A stretch of 64,000 bases of DNA, taken from contig NZ_JAUSST010000006.1 in assembly GCF_030812415.1 (NCBI RefSeq), positions 558,001 through 622,000 on the forward strand, read 5' to 3'. The DNA comes from Paenibacillus harenae. GTDB lineage: Bacteria > Bacillota > Bacilli > Paenibacillales > Paenibacillaceae. The stretch's first letter is position 1, and every line of letters begins with the position of its first letter. The translations under genes were made by a program, and so were the position numbers. This document shows, piece by piece, positions 43,480-52,296 of this stretch. The notes below the pieces were generated by a model, which worked only from the letters and a program-made list of their open reading frames with translations, was not told the DNA's origin and ran no database searches.

Positions 43480-43603
43480 GACTTACCATTCATTCCGCCC
43501 AAAGTTACTGCATAAATCCAACATAGCAGTCAGAGGTTAGCTTTGTACGCACAAAGGGGCCGTCCCTAAGCCATTGGCTTTTGGGACAGCCCCTTTATTT
43601 TTT
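43480..43603. repeat. Dispersed terminator repeat, copy 2
   Basis: Contains the hairpin 43553-43596 (AAAGGGGCCGTCCC ... GGGACAGCCCCTTT, then T-rich tail) that ends the GntR transcript. Together with the preceding ~70 bases (AAAGTTACTGCATAAATCCA, ACATAGCAG, AGAGGTTAGC) it is a near-identical inverted copy of 59018-59118. Confidence 0.8.
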
Positions 43604-43609
43604 AAATAC

Positions 43610-43625
43610 ATTAGTATATCAGCAT
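43610..43625 (-). promoter_or_regulatory. Operator 1 of the alpha-mannan operon
   Basis: Minus-strand reading ATGCTGATATACTAAT; 14 of 16 bases equal operator 2 in opposite orientation. Lies 26 bases upstream of the -35. Confidence 0.55.
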
Positions 43626-43651
43626 ATTAGATTCGACCTAAAAATCCGTTA

Positions 43652-43680
43652 TTGACATAACATTAACATGCTAATATACT
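43652..43680 (+). promoter_or_regulatory. Sigma-A promoter of the alpha-mannan operon
   Basis: Perfect TTGACA (43652-43657), 17-base spacer, TATACT (43675-43680), 48 bases before the GH125 ATG. The -10 lies inside operator 2. Confidence 0.85.
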
Positions 43681-43683
43681 AAC
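43668..43683 (+). promoter_or_regulatory. Operator 2 of the alpha-mannan operon, overlapping the -10
   Basis: ATGCTAATATACTAAC covers the -10 hexamer, so a bound repressor would block RNA polymerase. Likely bound by the GntR/LacI-type protein encoded upstream. Confidence 0.55.
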
Positions 43684-43727
43684 TATATGAAAGCGGTTTA
43701 TTATACATAGCAGAACGGAGGAACGAG

Positions 43728-45026
43728 ATGGAATTAACGACGGAGAAACGGCTGCCCGAATCCGTGAAGAACTTGATTGCCGTCGTAAGGGAGAAGCTGC
43801 CTCATTGCGAGCGGATCGCAGACATGTTCGAGCGATGCTTATCGAATACGTGGAATACGACGATCAGGCGCGGGGGGGATGGCACGACATTCGTAATAAC
43901 GGGCGACATACCGGCGATGTGGCTTCGCGATTCGGCTGCCCAAGTACGGCCGTTCCTACTCGCGGCGTCAGGCGACGACGAGATTGCCGATATGATCGAA
44001 GGATTGGTCGAGAGACAGTTCCGGTACATCATTCACGATCCGTACGCGAATGCTTTCAACGAAGCAGCAAGCGGCAAGGGACATCAGGATGACAAGACGG
44101 AGATGACTCCTTGGATCTGGGAGCGGAAGTACGAGATCGATTCCTTATGTTATCCCATTCAATTGAGCTACCTGCTATGGAAAAACACGGGCCGGACCTC
44201 GCAGTTCGGGCAGTCTTTCCGTAACGGGGCGGAGGAAATCTTAAAGCTGTGGACGCTTGAACAGAATCATGACAACGCTTCCAATTATACATTCGAGCGA
44301 TTCGGCTGCCCGGACTCCGATACGCTTCCGCGTGAAGGCAAAGGGACGCCGGTCGGCATAACCGGGATGACCTGGTCGGGCTTCCGGCCAAGCGATGACG
44401 CCTGCCAATACGGCTACTTGATTCCAGCCAACATGTTCGCCGTCACCTCGCTTCGCCGGTTGACGGAGATCGCACGGCAAGTGTTGGGCGACGATGACTT
44501 GGCTGACCGCGCAGCAGCGCTTGCCGATGAGATTCGTCATGGGATCGAACAATATGCGAAGGTAGAGCATCCGTCATTCGGTACGATTTACGCCTACGAG
44601 ACTGACGGTCTCGGCCATTACAACCTTATGGATGACGCCAACGTTCCGAGCCTGCTGTCCATTCCCTACTTGGGCTACGCCTCGGCGGACGACCCGATCT
44701 ACGTGAATACGCGCAGATTCATCTTGAGCGCAAGCAACCCCTATTACTATGAGGGGGCGGCAGCGTCAGGTATTGGCAGTCCGCATACGCCGGATCGGTA
44801 CATATGGCCGATCGCGCTGGCAATGCAGGGATTGACTGCGAAGGACCAGGCGGAGAAGGAAGGACTGCTTGATCGAATGGCGCATACCGATGCCGGAACG
44901 GGTTTCATGCATGAAAGCTTTCATGCAGACGATCCGGCGGTTTATACCCGTCCATGGTTCTCCTGGGCGAACATGATGTTTTGCGAGCTTGTGCTCGACG
45001 TATGCGGCATACGCGTCCGCAACTGA
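43728..45026 (+). CDS. GH125 exo-alpha-1,6-mannosidase
   Basis: 432 residues, no signal peptide, so cytoplasmic. Family GH125 features: TTFVITGDIPAMWLRDSAAQ near residue 55, YANAFNEAASGKGHQDDKTE near 105 (one catalytic Asp region), VWERKYEIDSLCYPI-type stretch and GMTWSGFRPSDDACQYGY near 212. Removes terminal alpha-1,6-linked mannose without a metal ion. First gene after the operator-promoter region; acts on fragments made by the GH76 enzymes and imported by the ABC system. Confidence 0.93.
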   Translation: MELTTEKRLPESVKNLIAVVREKLPHCERIADMFERCLSNTWNTTIRRGGDGTTFVITGDIPAMWLRDSAAQVRPFLLAASGDDEIADMIEGLVERQFRYIIHDPYANAFNEAASGKGHQDDKTEMTPWIWERKYEIDSLCYPIQLSYLLWKNTGRTSQFGQSFRNGAEEILKLWTLEQNHDNASNYTFERFGCPDSDTLPREGKGTPVGITGMTWSGFRPSDDACQYGYLIPANMFAVTSLRRLTEIARQVLGDDDLADRAAALADEIRHGIEQYAKVEHPSFGTIYAYETDGLGHYNLMDDANVPSLLSIPYLGYASADDPIYVNTRRFILSASNPYYYEGAAASGIGSPHTPDRYIWPIALAMQGLTAKDQAEKEGLLDRMAHTDAGTGFMHESFHADDPAVYTRPWFSWANMMFCELVLDVCGIRVRN

Positions 45027-45114
45027 CGACGGTTAGACGGGGAGCGATCCTCTTATAACATAGCCAATTAGAGAAAACGAAAACCATTCAAAGATTCAAG
45101 GGAGGCTAGTTCTA

Positions 45115-46431
45115 ATGAAGAAGTGGTTCAAGATAGGGACGATCGCTTTGGCAACGACGGCCGTGCTCGCCGGCTGCAGCGGCAATAACACAGGCTCTAA
45201 CAACGGCAATGGGGCGGAGAATCCGTCTGGAGACAATGGCAGCGGCACCGGCAGCAAAGGCGCAGTGGAATTGACGTTCTGGGGCGACTGGGGCGGCGAA
45301 GGCCAAATCCAGTTCGAGACGATGGTTGATGCGTTCAACAAATCGCAAGACAAGATCAAGGTCAAGTACGTGCTGCAGCAGGATATGATTACGAAGTTCC
45401 TTACCGCGGCGACTTCCGGCGGATCGCCGGACATCCTGTTCTGGGACAGATGGCGTACCTCGCTGTACGCGCCGAAGAACGTCCTGCATCCGATCGACGA
45501 ATTCATGGAGAAGGACGGCCTGGCCCGCGGCGAGTTTTACGAGGAATCGCTTAAGGAGCTTTCATACGGGGATAAATTATACGGATTGCCTCTGACTGTC
45601 GACGCTCGCGCGTTATTTTACAATAAGAAGCTGCTGGCGGAAGCGGGCGTGGAGCCTCCTACGACATGGGCGGAGCTGGAAGCTGCGGCGGCTAAGCTGA
45701 CCAAGTGGAACGGCAACAAGCTTGAAGTATCCGGCTTCTCGCTGGGCGACAACGGCTTGTTCAACATGTATCTGCAGCAAGCGGGCGGACAAATGCTGAC
45801 GGATGACGGCAAGACGAACTTCAACAACGAGCAAGGCAAGCAGGTGCTGGAACTATGGGATCGCATGCTGAACAAAGATAAAGTATACAAAGTCGGCTTC
45901 GAGCAAGGCCTTGGCGAAGGTACGGACGCGTTCGTAACAGGCAAGCTGGCGATGCAATATACGGGACCATGGATGCTTAGCACTTATAAAAAATACGGTA
46001 AAGATCTCGACTTCGGCATCGTGCCGCCGCCAGCTGGACCAAATGGCGACAAAGCGAGCGTCATGGGCGGCTTCGGTCTCGTTATTCCGGAGGGCTCCAA
46101 GCATCAAGCGGAAGCTTGGGAGTTCGTCAAGTGGTGGACGGCGAACAAGGACAACGCGCTGCTATGGGCGAAAACAAGCTTCAACATCCCGGGCTATAAG
46201 CCGGCGCTTGAAGATCCGTTCTTCCAGGACGATCCGTTCTGGAAGCCGATTCTAGATACTTTGGAATTCGCGAAGATCCGTCCGCAGCATCCAGGATACT
46301 CCGTCATGGAAGGCGACGCGCTGACACCGAACCTTCAATTGCTGCAGCAAGGCAAACAAAGCATTGAGGATACGCTATCGAAAGCGCAGTCGCAAGGCGA
46401 TAAGCTGCTGGGGGATAACGAAGTGAAATAA
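45115..46431 (+). CDS. Sugar ABC transporter substrate-binding lipoprotein (alpha-mannan locus)
   Basis: 438 residues. Signal peptide with lipobox VLAG-Cys (IALATTAVLAGCSGN), then a Gly/Asn/Ser-rich spacer (NNTGSNNGNGAENPSGDNGS) and a family 1 sugar-binding fold (VELTFWGDWGGEGQIQFETM ...). Binds the imported oligosaccharide at the cell surface; manno-oligosaccharide inferred from GH125 and GH76 neighbours. AGGGAGG precedes the ATG. Confidence 0.92.
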   Translation: MKKWFKIGTIALATTAVLAGCSGNNTGSNNGNGAENPSGDNGSGTGSKGAVELTFWGDWGGEGQIQFETMVDAFNKSQDKIKVKYVLQQDMITKFLTAATSGGSPDILFWDRWRTSLYAPKNVLHPIDEFMEKDGLARGEFYEESLKELSYGDKLYGLPLTVDARALFYNKKLLAEAGVEPPTTWAELEAAAAKLTKWNGNKLEVSGFSLGDNGLFNMYLQQAGGQMLTDDGKTNFNNEQGKQVLELWDRMLNKDKVYKVGFEQGLGEGTDAFVTGKLAMQYTGPWMLSTYKKYGKDLDFGIVPPPAGPNGDKASVMGGFGLVIPEGSKHQAEAWEFVKWWTANKDNALLWAKTSFNIPGYKPALEDPFFQDDPFWKPILDTLEFAKIRPQHPGYSVMEGDALTPNLQLLQQGKQSIEDTLSKAQSQGDKLLGDNEVK

Positions 46432-46504
46432 TCGGCGGGAAGGAAGGAGGGAGGTCATCCTCCCTTTCTTCATTACAGCCCGAAGCGAGAAGGAGGTAGT
46501 CCAA

Positions 46505-47392
46505 GTGGCTTCCATGAGAAAGCTTGAACGGCATCAGGCGCGAACCGCTTATTTGTTCATCGCGCCGACGATGCTGCTGTTCATCGTATTTACGGTTATT
46601 CCCGTCTTCATGGCGCTTTATCTCAGCTTCACGAACTATGACGTCATTAGCAAAAAAGACTGGGTAGGCTTCGACAATTACAGGCGTCTGATTGACGATA
46701 CTTTGCTATGGACGACGTTCAAAAACGTGCTCATTTACTCTGTTATTTTCGTTCCGCTGAACATCTTGATCTCGTTATCGCTCGCGATGCTGATGAATCG
46801 CGCATGGCGAGGCGTCAAGCTGTTCCGGACGCTCAATTATTTGCCGACCTTAACATCCGCTGTCGCGGCAGCTACCGTATGGATCTGGCTGCTGCATCCC
46901 GAATACGGCCTCGTTAACGGACTGTTGTCGACGATCGGCATTACCGGACCTGCATGGGTAGCGCAAACGGAAACGGCGATGATGTCGATCATTATGCTGA
47001 CGCTCTGGCAATCCGTCGGCTCGAATATGATTATTTATTTGGCGGGACTGCAAGGCGTACCGGAATATTTGTACGAATCAGCCAAGCTGGACGGCGCTTC
47101 GAAATGGGATTGCTTGCGCTATATTACGTGGCCGCAGCTAAGACCGACGACTTTTCTCGTTAGCACGATGTCGATTATCGGCGCGTTGCAGTTGTTCGAT
47201 CAAGCTTTCGTGCTGACGCAGGGCGGTCCTGCGAACGTCACGAAGACACCCGTCTATCTCATCTATCAGCAAGGGTTCAACCAGCTGCAGATGGGTTATG
47301 CGTCCGCGCAGGCTTTCGTGCTTGCCATGGCCATCCTTATTTTCTCGCTTATCAATATGAAAATCAGCAAGGCAGAAGAATCTGTCGTATAA
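46505..47392 (+). CDS. Sugar ABC transporter permease (UgpA/MalF-type)
   Basis: 295 residues, six membrane segments; EAA loop EYLYESAKLDGASKWDCLRY near residue 185. GTG start at 46505, eight bases after AAGGAGG. C terminus FSLINMKISKAEES is typical. Confidence 0.92.
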   Translation: MASMRKLERHQARTAYLFIAPTMLLFIVFTVIPVFMALYLSFTNYDVISKKDWVGFDNYRRLIDDTLLWTTFKNVLIYSVIFVPLNILISLSLAMLMNRAWRGVKLFRTLNYLPTLTSAVAAATVWIWLLHPEYGLVNGLLSTIGITGPAWVAQTETAMMSIIMLTLWQSVGSNMIIYLAGLQGVPEYLYESAKLDGASKWDCLRYITWPQLRPTTFLVSTMSIIGALQLFDQAFVLTQGGPANVTKTPVYLIYQQGFNQLQMGYASAQAFVLAMAILIFSLINMKISKAEESVV

Positions 47393-47404
47393 GGAGGAGA
47401 AGCG

Positions 47405-48292
47405 ATGGATACCATCGGAAGCACGCCAACCCTGCGAGTAGCCCGAAAGCTCGCGTATTACATCCTTTGTACCTTGATTGCGGTCGTCATGTTCCTGCCT
47501 TTTTATTGGAGCGTCTTAACGTCGATCAAGCCGGATTCGGATATTTTCTCGATGCCGATCAAATGGTTTCCGACGGACATCACGTTCGAGCATTACATTA
47601 AAGCGTTCACGACCGTTCCGTTCGGATTGTTCTTCTCGAACTCCCTTATTCTCGCGGCTTCGGGCGTGCTTATGAACCTGTTCTTCGGCTCGCTGGCGGG
47701 CTTCGCTTTCGCGAAACTGAAGTTCAAGCTGAATCAGCCGTTGTTCCGCGTACTGCTGGCCGCGATGATGATTCCGGGGATCGTGACGATGATCCCGAGC
47801 GTCTACGTGCTGAAGCATCTGCCGCTGTTCGGCGGCAACGACTTGTTCGGCGCCGGCGGCAACGGGCTGTTGAACTCGTTCTGGGGCATTATTTTGCCGG
47901 GCGCGTCCGGTTCGTTCGCGGTGTTCTTCATGCGTCAGTTCTTCCTTACACTGCCGAGCGACATGATGGAGATGGCACGCATCGAAGGAGCGGGCGAATT
48001 CAGGATCTTCTGGCGCATCTACTTGCCGCTGACGAAGCCGGCCTTGGCTACGCTTGGCATCTTCACCTTCCAAGCGGGCTGGAATAGCTTCCTATGGCCG
48101 ATGATCGTGCTTAACGATCCGGCCAAAGCGACGATTCAGATGGGACTGCAAGCCTTCTCGTACAACTATCAGACCGATTACGGCCCGATGATGGCTGGGG
48201 CGCTCGTCGCCATTCTTCCGATACTCGTCATGTTCCTGCTGCTGCAGCGTTACTTCATACAAGGCATCGCGTTCAGCGGAATCAAGGGTTAG
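47405..48292 (+). CDS. Sugar ABC transporter permease (UgpE/MalG-type)
   Basis: 295 residues, six membrane segments; EAA loop MMEMARIEGAGEFRIFWRIY near residue 188; ends RYFIQGIAFSGIKG. AAGGAGGAG precedes the ATG. The operon has no ATPase gene; a shared MsmX-type ATPase is presumed. Confidence 0.92.
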   Translation: MDTIGSTPTLRVARKLAYYILCTLIAVVMFLPFYWSVLTSIKPDSDIFSMPIKWFPTDITFEHYIKAFTTVPFGLFFSNSLILAASGVLMNLFFGSLAGFAFAKLKFKLNQPLFRVLLAAMMIPGIVTMIPSVYVLKHLPLFGGNDLFGAGGNGLLNSFWGIILPGASGSFAVFFMRQFFLTLPSDMMEMARIEGAGEFRIFWRIYLPLTKPALATLGIFTFQAGWNSFLWPMIVLNDPAKATIQMGLQAFSYNYQTDYGPMMAGALVAILPILVMFLLLQRYFIQGIAFSGIKG

Positions 48293-48305
48293 GGGGAGAT
48301 CGGTT

Positions 48306-49463
48306 ATGGGCTCCAAAAAGATTGTTTTTCTAGCGGCGTCCTCCCTTGTTCTGTTAGCGCTTCTTGCCGGAGGAAGCCTATGGGCGGCGGGCGTATGGAA
48401 GCCGTTCAGCGGCGGTACGGCGGATGGGGTGTGGCAGGAGAGAGCGGATCTCGCGCAAGCGGAGCTGGCCGATTCGTTCTGGAATGAGAGCCGCGGCCTA
48501 TATGACAATGTATCGCCCTGCATCGCGCAGCTCTGTACCGATCCGTTCAACTATTGGTGGCAAGCGCATGCCGTTGATGTGCTGGTAGACGGGTATGAGC
48601 GCACAGGCGATGAGCGTTATGAGAAGCTGCTCGAAAGGATGTACGAGGGCATTGCCGAACGGAATGCCGGCGTATATCCGAACGACTATTACGACGATAT
48701 GGAATGGATGGGGCTTGCGTGGCTTCGCGCCTATGATGCGACGCAGGATAAGAGATATATGGATGTTGCTCGGCTGCTGTGGGAGGACGTTAAGACCGGC
48801 TGGAATGAGGAGCAGGGCGGCGGCATCGCTTGGCGCAAGGAGCAGCTGGATTATAAGAACACGCCGGCGAATGCGCCGGCCGTTATACTGGCCGTTCGGT
48901 TATATGAGCATACGAAGGATCAGGACGATCTCGATTGGGCCATTCGCATCTATGAATGGCAGAAGAAAACGCTTGTCGATCCGGACAGCGGCTTCGTATG
49001 GGACGGTATTAACCGGCAAGGCGACGGCGCAGTGGATAAGGATTGGAAATTCACGTACGGCCAAGGCGTCTATATCGGCGCGGGCGTGGAGCTGTACCGG
49101 GTAACTGGCGATGAAGGTTACTTGGCGGATGCGCGGAAGACAGCCGTTGCCGCGAAGGAGGAGCTTACGAGTTCCGCCACGGGCATGCTGCCTTCGGAGG
49201 GCGACGGCGACGGGGCATTGTTCAAAGGCATATTCGTACGTTATTTAGGCGAGCTCATCCAAGTGGACAACGAGCCGGAGGCATGGATCGAGCTGTTGGA
49301 GACCAATGCCGCAAGCTTATGGGATTTTGGCAAAGACACGGAGCAGGCACGCTTCAGCAATTCGTGGGCGCAGACACCCGAGAACGCTGTACAGCTTAGC
49401 ACGCAATTAAGCGCCGTCATGCTTCTGGAGCAACGGGCGCGATTGGAGGAGAGAGAGAAATGA
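48306..49463 (+). CDS. GH76 endo-alpha-1,6-mannanase, membrane-anchored or secreted
   Basis: 385 residues. N-terminal hydrophobic segment (IVFLAASSLVLLALLAGGSL) acts as signal peptide or anchor; the catalytic (alpha/alpha)6 barrel follows. The GH76 Asp-Asp pair is in NDYYDDMEWMGLAWLRAYDA near residue 120; other family stretches are GGGIAWRKEQLDYKNTPANA and KFTYGQGVYIGAGVELY. The exported member would cut alpha-1,6-mannan outside; the next two genes encode soluble relatives. Overlaps the following gene by ATGA. Confidence 0.92.
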   Translation: MGSKKIVFLAASSLVLLALLAGGSLWAAGVWKPFSGGTADGVWQERADLAQAELADSFWNESRGLYDNVSPCIAQLCTDPFNYWWQAHAVDVLVDGYERTGDERYEKLLERMYEGIAERNAGVYPNDYYDDMEWMGLAWLRAYDATQDKRYMDVARLLWEDVKTGWNEEQGGGIAWRKEQLDYKNTPANAPAVILAVRLYEHTKDQDDLDWAIRIYEWQKKTLVDPDSGFVWDGINRQGDGAVDKDWKFTYGQGVYIGAGVELYRVTGDEGYLADARKTAVAAKEELTSSATGMLPSEGDGDGALFKGIFVRYLGELIQVDNEPEAWIELLETNAASLWDFGKDTEQARFSNSWAQTPENAVQLSTQLSAVMLLEQRARLEEREK

Positions 49464-50539
49464 ATCAGGCAGTGCATGGGATTTGGGAAAGACGGGCGGA
49501 CGAAGCGCAAAGCGCGCTGGAGAGCTTATTTTGGAACGAATCGATCGGGATGTACAATATAGAGACGCCGTGCCCGGACGGCGCATGCAACACGATCTTT
49601 CACTACTGGTGGATGGCGCATGCCGCGGATGTATTGACGGACGGATTTCTTCGCACAGGGGATGCTTCGTATGCCGAGAGGTTAAGCGTGTTCTTCGACG
49701 GCTTGCTGGCTCGCAACGGCGGCGTTTGGCCGAATGAGCTGTACGACGATATGGAGTGGATGGCGCTGGCGTGGCTGCGTGCTTATCAAGCAACGGGAGC
49801 GGTCAAGTACAAGGAAGCCGCGCTCCTGCTATGGGAAGATATTAAGACAGGCTGGAATGAGCATATGGGAGGCGGCATCGCTTGGCAGAAGTCGCAGCTT
49901 GATTATAAAAATACCCCGGCGAACGCGCCGGCGGCCATTCTCGCCGCCAGGCTGCATCGTGCGTTCGGGTCGGAGTCGGACCTGGCGTGGGCTTTGAAAA
50001 TTTACGAATGGCAGAAAGAGAACCTCGTCGATCCGGCGACCGGCTTCGTATGGGACGGCATGAACCGATTGGGCGACGGACAGATCGATAAGCATTGGAA
50101 GTTCACGTATTGCCAAGGCGTGTTTATTGGCGCTGCCGTCGAACTGTACCGGATCACGAAGGATGACCGGTATTTGGCCGATGCGTCGCGATCGGCTTCG
50201 GCGTCCCTTGCCGAGCTTGCGCATCCGGAGACGATGCTGCTGCCGGACGAGGAGACAGGCGACGGCGGATTGTTCAAAGGCATCTACGTGCGTTATTTGA
50301 CGGAGCTTGCGATTGAGAACCGCGAGGGTGAACGGGCCGTCACCGATGTTTTAGCCTCCAATGCCAAGCTGCTGTGGGAACAGGGCAGAGGGAGCGACTC
50401 GGTCCTGTTCTCCCCGAATTGGTCGGCGAAGCCGGAGGGCGTCGTTACACTGAGCGTCCAGCTTAGCGCGGTGAAGCTGCTTGAGGCGGCGACGAGGCTG
50501 AGCGCTGCCGGGCTCATTGGGGAGGAGGCGCTCGCATAA
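49460..50539 (+). CDS. GH76 alpha-1,6-mannanase, cytoplasmic, second copy
   Basis: 359 residues with no signal peptide. Asp-Asp pair in ELYDDMEWMALAWLRAYQAT; GGGIAWQKSQLDYKNTPANA; KFTYCQGVFIGAAVELY. Clearly a paralogue of both neighbours, translationally coupled on each side (4-base overlap before, 1-base after). Probably shortens imported manno-oligosaccharides before GH125 acts. Confidence 0.92.
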   Translation: MNQAVHGIWERRADEAQSALESLFWNESIGMYNIETPCPDGACNTIFHYWWMAHAADVLTDGFLRTGDASYAERLSVFFDGLLARNGGVWPNELYDDMEWMALAWLRAYQATGAVKYKEAALLLWEDIKTGWNEHMGGGIAWQKSQLDYKNTPANAPAAILAARLHRAFGSESDLAWALKIYEWQKENLVDPATGFVWDGMNRLGDGQIDKHWKFTYCQGVFIGAAVELYRITKDDRYLADASRSASASLAELAHPETMLLPDEETGDGGLFKGIYVRYLTELAIENREGERAVTDVLASNAKLLWEQGRGSDSVLFSPNWSAKPEGVVTLSVQLSAVKLLEAATRLSAAGLIGEEALA

Positions 50540-51600
50540 TGGGGATACCGGAGCAATCCGTTTCAGCTTGGAGCGCTGTGGCGAATGAAGCCCAGGCCGC
50601 TTTAAAGGACAGGTATTGGAACGAAAAGCTGGGCATGATGAATCAATGGTATCCACCTGCGAAAGCGTTCGGCGAGGAGAACTTTTACTATTGGTGGCAG
50701 GCGCATGTTATGGATGTGCTTATCGACGGCTTGGAGCGGACGGGAGAGGCAGCCTACAGGGAACTGCTAAGCGAGCTCGCTGAAGGCGTTCGAAGTTATA
50801 ACGGCGACACCTTCAAGCACAACTATTACGACGATATGGAGTGGACGGCACTCGCCTTATTGCGGGCTTATGATGCGACAGGCGAAGAGCCTTATCTGAC
50901 AAACGCGCTTGAGCTGTGGGAAGACATCAAGACGGCATGGAACGATCATATGGGTGGAGGCATGGCTTGGAAGAAGGATCAATTGGACTATAAAAACACG
51001 CCGGCTAATGCCCCTGCTTCTATCCTGGCCGCCAGGCTGTATCGTGCCTATGGCAAGGCAGAAGACCTGGCATGGGCGGTTCGAATCTATGAGTGGAATC
51101 GCGAGAACTTAGTAGACCTCGCAACCGGCTTCGTCTGGGACGGGATCAACCGGCTCGGCGACGGGCGGATCGACAAGGACTGGAAGTTCACGTATTGCCA
51201 AGGCGTCTTCATTGGAGCGGGCGTAGAGCTGTATCTGGCCACTCGCGATGAGCAGTATTTGCAGGATGCTTGCCGCACGACGACAGCATGCTTCGAAGAG
51301 CTGTGCGCTGCCGAGACGCTGCTGTTGCCGGATGAGGGGATCGACGATACGGGTCTGTTCAAAGGGATCTTGATCCGTTATCTATTGGAAATGGAGAAGG
51401 TTGCTCCACCCGCAGAACGCGATGCCATCTTCGCGGTCATTGAAGCGAATGCCTTGTCGCTGCGGGACCGTGGGCTCAGCCGCGAGCTTGGACTATGCGG
51501 TCCATCTTGGGTGAATCCGCCTATGCTGCCTATTCAATTGAGCGTCCAGCTAAGCGGTGTCATGCTGCTTGAAGCGATGGCGAGGCTGGAGAAGAAATAG
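50539..51600 (+). CDS. GH76 alpha-1,6-mannanase, cytoplasmic, third copy
   Basis: 353 residues with no signal peptide. Asp-Asp pair in NYYDDMEWTALALLRAYDAT; GGGMAWKKDQLDYKNTPANA; KFTYCQGVFIGAGVELYLAT. Start overlaps the previous stop by one base (TAATG). Last gene of the alpha-mannan operon. Confidence 0.92.
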   Translation: MGIPEQSVSAWSAVANEAQAALKDRYWNEKLGMMNQWYPPAKAFGEENFYYWWQAHVMDVLIDGLERTGEAAYRELLSELAEGVRSYNGDTFKHNYYDDMEWTALALLRAYDATGEEPYLTNALELWEDIKTAWNDHMGGGMAWKKDQLDYKNTPANAPASILAARLYRAYGKAEDLAWAVRIYEWNRENLVDLATGFVWDGINRLGDGRIDKDWKFTYCQGVFIGAGVELYLATRDEQYLQDACRTTTACFEELCAAETLLLPDEGIDDTGLFKGILIRYLLEMEKVAPPAERDAIFAVIEANALSLRDRGLSRELGLCGPSWVNPPMLPIQLSVQLSGVMLLEAMARLEKK

Positions 51601-51625
51601 GCGTAAATCTCTTACTCTTCGAATA

Positions 51626-51641
51626 GGTATAGTATTATACC
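51626..51641. promoter_or_regulatory. Palindrome GGTATA-N4-TATACC
   Basis: Short inverted repeat in the gap after the third GH76 gene, upstream of a small ORF; may be a -10 region (TATAGT, TATTAT) or operator. Confidence 0.3.
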
Positions 51642-51668
51642 GAATTGAAAGAGGAGGATTGCGTTTAC

Positions 51669-51878
51669 ATGGATTCGACTGCGCGCACGCACGGAGATAG
51701 AGTAGAGACGGTTCTGACCTACGACAAAGAGACAGGCGAGATACGGATCATTGCCGCCACAATCGGGGACGATCTGAATCTTATCGCCGAGAATGCGATC
51801 GTGCTCGATCGCGATAAAGCTTTGAAACTGTATTTGTTTCTCGGCAATATTTTCGCCGAGAGCGATCGTCCGAACTGA
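51669..51878 (+). CDS. Small conserved-looking hypothetical protein (69 residues)
   Basis: MDSTARTHGDRVETVLTYDK, then ETGEIRIIAATIGDDLNLIA and LDRDKALKLYLFLGNIFAES. Acidic soluble protein, no family recognised. GAGGAGG lies about 11 bases before the ATG. A frame from TTG at 51645 would add eight residues but includes the ribosome site. It ends 33 bases before a terminator. Confidence 0.55.
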   Translation: MDSTARTHGDRVETVLTYDKETGEIRIIAATIGDDLNLIAENAIVLDRDKALKLYLFLGNIFAESDRPN

Positions 51879-51911
51879 ATGAAGCGGGTTAGTCCTAGAT
51901 AGAAGGAGTGC

Positions 51912-51962
51912 AAGACTTTTCGCTCGACTCGTGAAATACGGGTGAGAGTGAAAAGTCTTTTT
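51912..51962 (+). terminator. Terminator after the small ORF
   Basis: AAGACTTTTC ... GAAAAGTCTT followed by T-rich bases; loop of about 28 bases. Confidence 0.7.
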
Positions 51963-51984
51963 CATATAGTGGCGTCATGCTCTC

Positions 51985-52167
51985 GTTGCACATTATGCAA
52001 CAGATTCTGTTTATAGAGTACTGATAGAGGCATTTCGTTGCAGTAAATGCAACGGATGAACGGATATCCCTGCTGATTTCGGGCTTATCTCTCGATTCCG
52101 TTGCATTTAGTGCAACGGCAACTGAAGAAAGGTAAGGATGGAGGCTAGTCTGTTGCAATTCTGCAAC
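51985..52167. repeat. Four-copy palindrome array GTTGCA-N4/5-TGCAAC
   Basis: Copies at 51985-52001, 52037-52053, 52100-52116 and 52152-52167, spaced 52, 63 and 52 bases centre to centre. Spacers differ (catta, gtaaa, tttag, attc) while the arms are invariant. No ORF uses the region. Lies just upstream of the ssu promoter; could be regulator sites or a dispersed palindromic repeat. Confidence 0.75.
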
Positions 52168-52205
52168 GAGCCGATCTGTTTTTCTCGCGGTGTTCGAAAA
52201 AATTG

Positions 52206-52234
52206 TTGACGCCAATTTAAGCTGGTGCTATGAT
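52206..52234 (+). promoter_or_regulatory. Sigma-A promoter of the ssu operon
   Basis: TTGACG (52206-52211), 17-base spacer, TATGAT (52229-52234). Predicts a leader of about 150 bases before ssuA. Confidence 0.75.
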
Positions 52235-52296
52235 TTTATCAAATACAAGTTAACCCATTGGATTAATAATATATCAGGCGCTACCGGATCACCGGA

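Noticed and set aside
51985..52167. CRISPR array
   Set aside because: Units are 16-17-base palindromes without constant-length spacers and there are no cas genes nearby.
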